Shown: positions 63,067-64,000 of the stretch, piece after piece
Layout: each line of letters begins with the position of its first letter
Numbering within the stretch: the stretch's first letter is position 1
Source: Gemmatimonadota bacterium
Lineage (GTDB): Bacteria > Gemmatimonadota > Gemmatimonadetes > Gemmatimonadales > GWC2-71-9
Direction: 5' to 3'
Assembly: GCA_016713785.1 (NCBI GenBank)
Contig: JADJOM010000003.1
Location: 887,501 to 951,500 of the forward strand
DNA length: 64,000 bases
Position numbers and translations under genes: made by a program
The notes under the pieces: generated by a model
The model's database searches: none
Seen by the model: only the letters and a program-made list of their open reading frames with translations
What the model was told of the DNA's origin: nothing

Positions 63067-64000
63067 CTACGTGAGCTTCTCCAGCAGCAGCGGCGCCACC
63101 TTCTTCGGGTCGGCCTTGCCGCCGCTCTTCTTCATGACCTGCCCGGTGAAGAAGCCCATCAGCTTGGTCTCGCCGCCACGATAGCGCTCCACTTCATTGG
63201 GATTGGCCGCGAGCACCTCGTCCACCCACTGGCCGAGGGCATCGGCATCGCCGACCTGCAGGAGGCCCATCCGCTCGGCGATCGCGCGCGGGGCCTCGGT
63301 GCCGGCCCCGAGTTCGCCGAAGATCCGCTTGGCGGCCTGGTTGCTGACCGTGCCATCCTTGACCAGCGCCACCAGTTCGGCCAGCCGCTCGGGCGTGACG
63401 ATGAACTGTCCCCCCTCGTTGTAGGCGCGGATGGCGTCGTTGATCACCCAGTTGGAGGCGGTCTTGGGCTCCACGCCCCGCGCCACCACCGCCTCGAAGT
63501 AGTCGGCCACCGGCCGCTCGGCCGCGAGGACGCCGGCATCGTACGGCGGCAGGCCATGCAGCGCCATGAAGCGCTCGCGCTTGGCCTCGGGGAGCTCCGG
63601 CAGCGCGGCGTGCTGCCGCTCCACCCAGAGGTGGCTCAGCACCAGCGGCGGCAGGTCAGGGTCGGGGAAGTAGCGGTAGTCGTGGCTCTCTTCCTTGGAC
63701 CGCATGGGGCGGACCTCGCCCGTGCCGGCGTTGAAGAGCATGGTGACCTGCTCCACCTGCCCGCCCGACTCCACCAGCGCGATCTGGCGGTCGCGTTCCA
63801 CCTGCAGCGCCCGCTCTACGTTGGCAAAGCTGTTCATGTTCTTCACCTCGGTCTTGGTGCCGAGGCGGGTGTCGCCGGCCTTCCGGATGGAGATGTTGGC
63901 ATCCACCCGGAGCGAGCCTTCCTCCATGTTGCAGTCGCTGATCTCGCAGTACAGCAGGACCTGCTTGAGCGTGGTGAGGTAGGCCCGCGCCTCGCCGGGG
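63067..64000 (-). CDS. gatB: Asp/Glu-tRNA amidotransferase subunit B, 5'-truncated by window edge
   Basis: 311 C-terminal residues; the frame is open to the right edge. EARAYLTTLKQVLLYCEISD just inside the edge and MEEGSLRVDANISIRK, LGTKTEVKNMNSFANVERAL, RSKEESHDYRYFPDPDLPPL are GatB catalytic-domain signatures; the C-terminal part is the YqeY-like tRNA-binding tail (LGQWVDEVLAANPNEVERYR and MKKSGGKADPKKV). With GatC/A it amidates Glu-tRNA(Gln) and/or Asp-tRNA(Asn). The first part and any gatA/gatC lie outside. Confidence 0.97.
   Translation of the reverse strand, partial: PGEARAYLTTLKQVLLYCEISDCNMEEGSLRVDANISIRKAGDTRLGTKTEVKNMNSFANVERALQVERDRQIALVESGGQVEQVTMLFNAGTGEVRPMRSKEESHDYRYFPDPDLPPLVLSHLWVERQHAALPELPEAKRERFMALHGLPPYDAGVLAAERPVADYFEAVVARGVEPKTASNWVINDAIRAYNEGGQFIVTPERLAELVALVKDGTVSNQAAKRIFGELGAGTEAPRAIAERMGLLQVGDADALGQWVDEVLAANPNEVERYRGGETKLMGFFTGQVMKKSGGKADPKKVAPLLLEKLT

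Overview
The window looks like chromosomal core sequence from a very GC-rich, LPS-bearing diderm, most likely a Gemmatimonadota or close FCB-group bacterium. Diderm traits are an LpxH-type hydrolase, RfaE2, LptE, an Omp85-like barrel and many lipoproteins. The phylum is inferred from gene content, GC bias, frequent GTG starts, dense 1-4 bp stop/start overlaps, a Gemmatimonas-like serine/threonine kinase style and promoter elements resembling the Bacteroidota TAnnTTTG box. I see no transposase, prophage, CRISPR array or ribosomal RNA. No gene-free stretch exceeds 300 bp.

Layout. 1-4.5 kb: histidine degradation (ftcD cut by the left edge, hutI, hutU). 4.5-10.1 kb: hybrid sensor kinase, class V aminotransferase, TMTC-like membrane protein. 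10.3-15.6 kb: an unknown protein, then a secreted LVIVD protein, a di-heme peroxidase and a lipoprotein. 15.7-20.6 kb: serine biosynthesis (serA, SPT/AGXT-type aminotransferase, serB), a MATE exporter and tRNA-Arg. 20.7-24.2 kb: DUF6702, M1 peptidase, HupE-like protein and tRNA-Pro. 24.4-35.2 kb: one tightly packed minus-strand run from a thioesterase through HEAT-cyclophilin, a peptidase/propeller/Omp85 fusion, DUF4292, LptE, an antiporter, rfaE2, rph and rdgB to cytochrome c and VKOR. 35.3-40.2 kb: lpxH-like and TPR genes on plus, then murI, DUF5683, threonine aldolase, a lipid kinase and a selenocysteine tRNA on minus. 40.3-43.3 kb: a chemoreceptor and a cytochrome c. 43.4-58.8 kb: a long minus-strand information-processing and envelope run (murA, pgeF, rimP, nusA, ylxQ, infB, DUF503, rbfA, truB, ribF, secD, secF, tatD, fhs, ridA). 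58.8-63.0 kb: a plus-strand operon of a coiled-coil membrane protein, a zinc phospholipase C-like protein, a Ser/Thr kinase and an M23 peptidase. 63.07-64 kb: the 3' part of gatB.

Most noteworthy: a consensus sigma70 promoter followed by mutually exclusive antiterminator and terminator hairpins directly before rimP-nusA-infB, so every transcript entering that operon must pass a strong intrinsic terminator; a truB gene whose only usable start appears to be CTG; a tRNA-Sec gene; a MurA with Asp in place of the fosfomycin-target Cys; and a HExxH/TolB/Omp85 fusion encoded two genes upstream of LptE.
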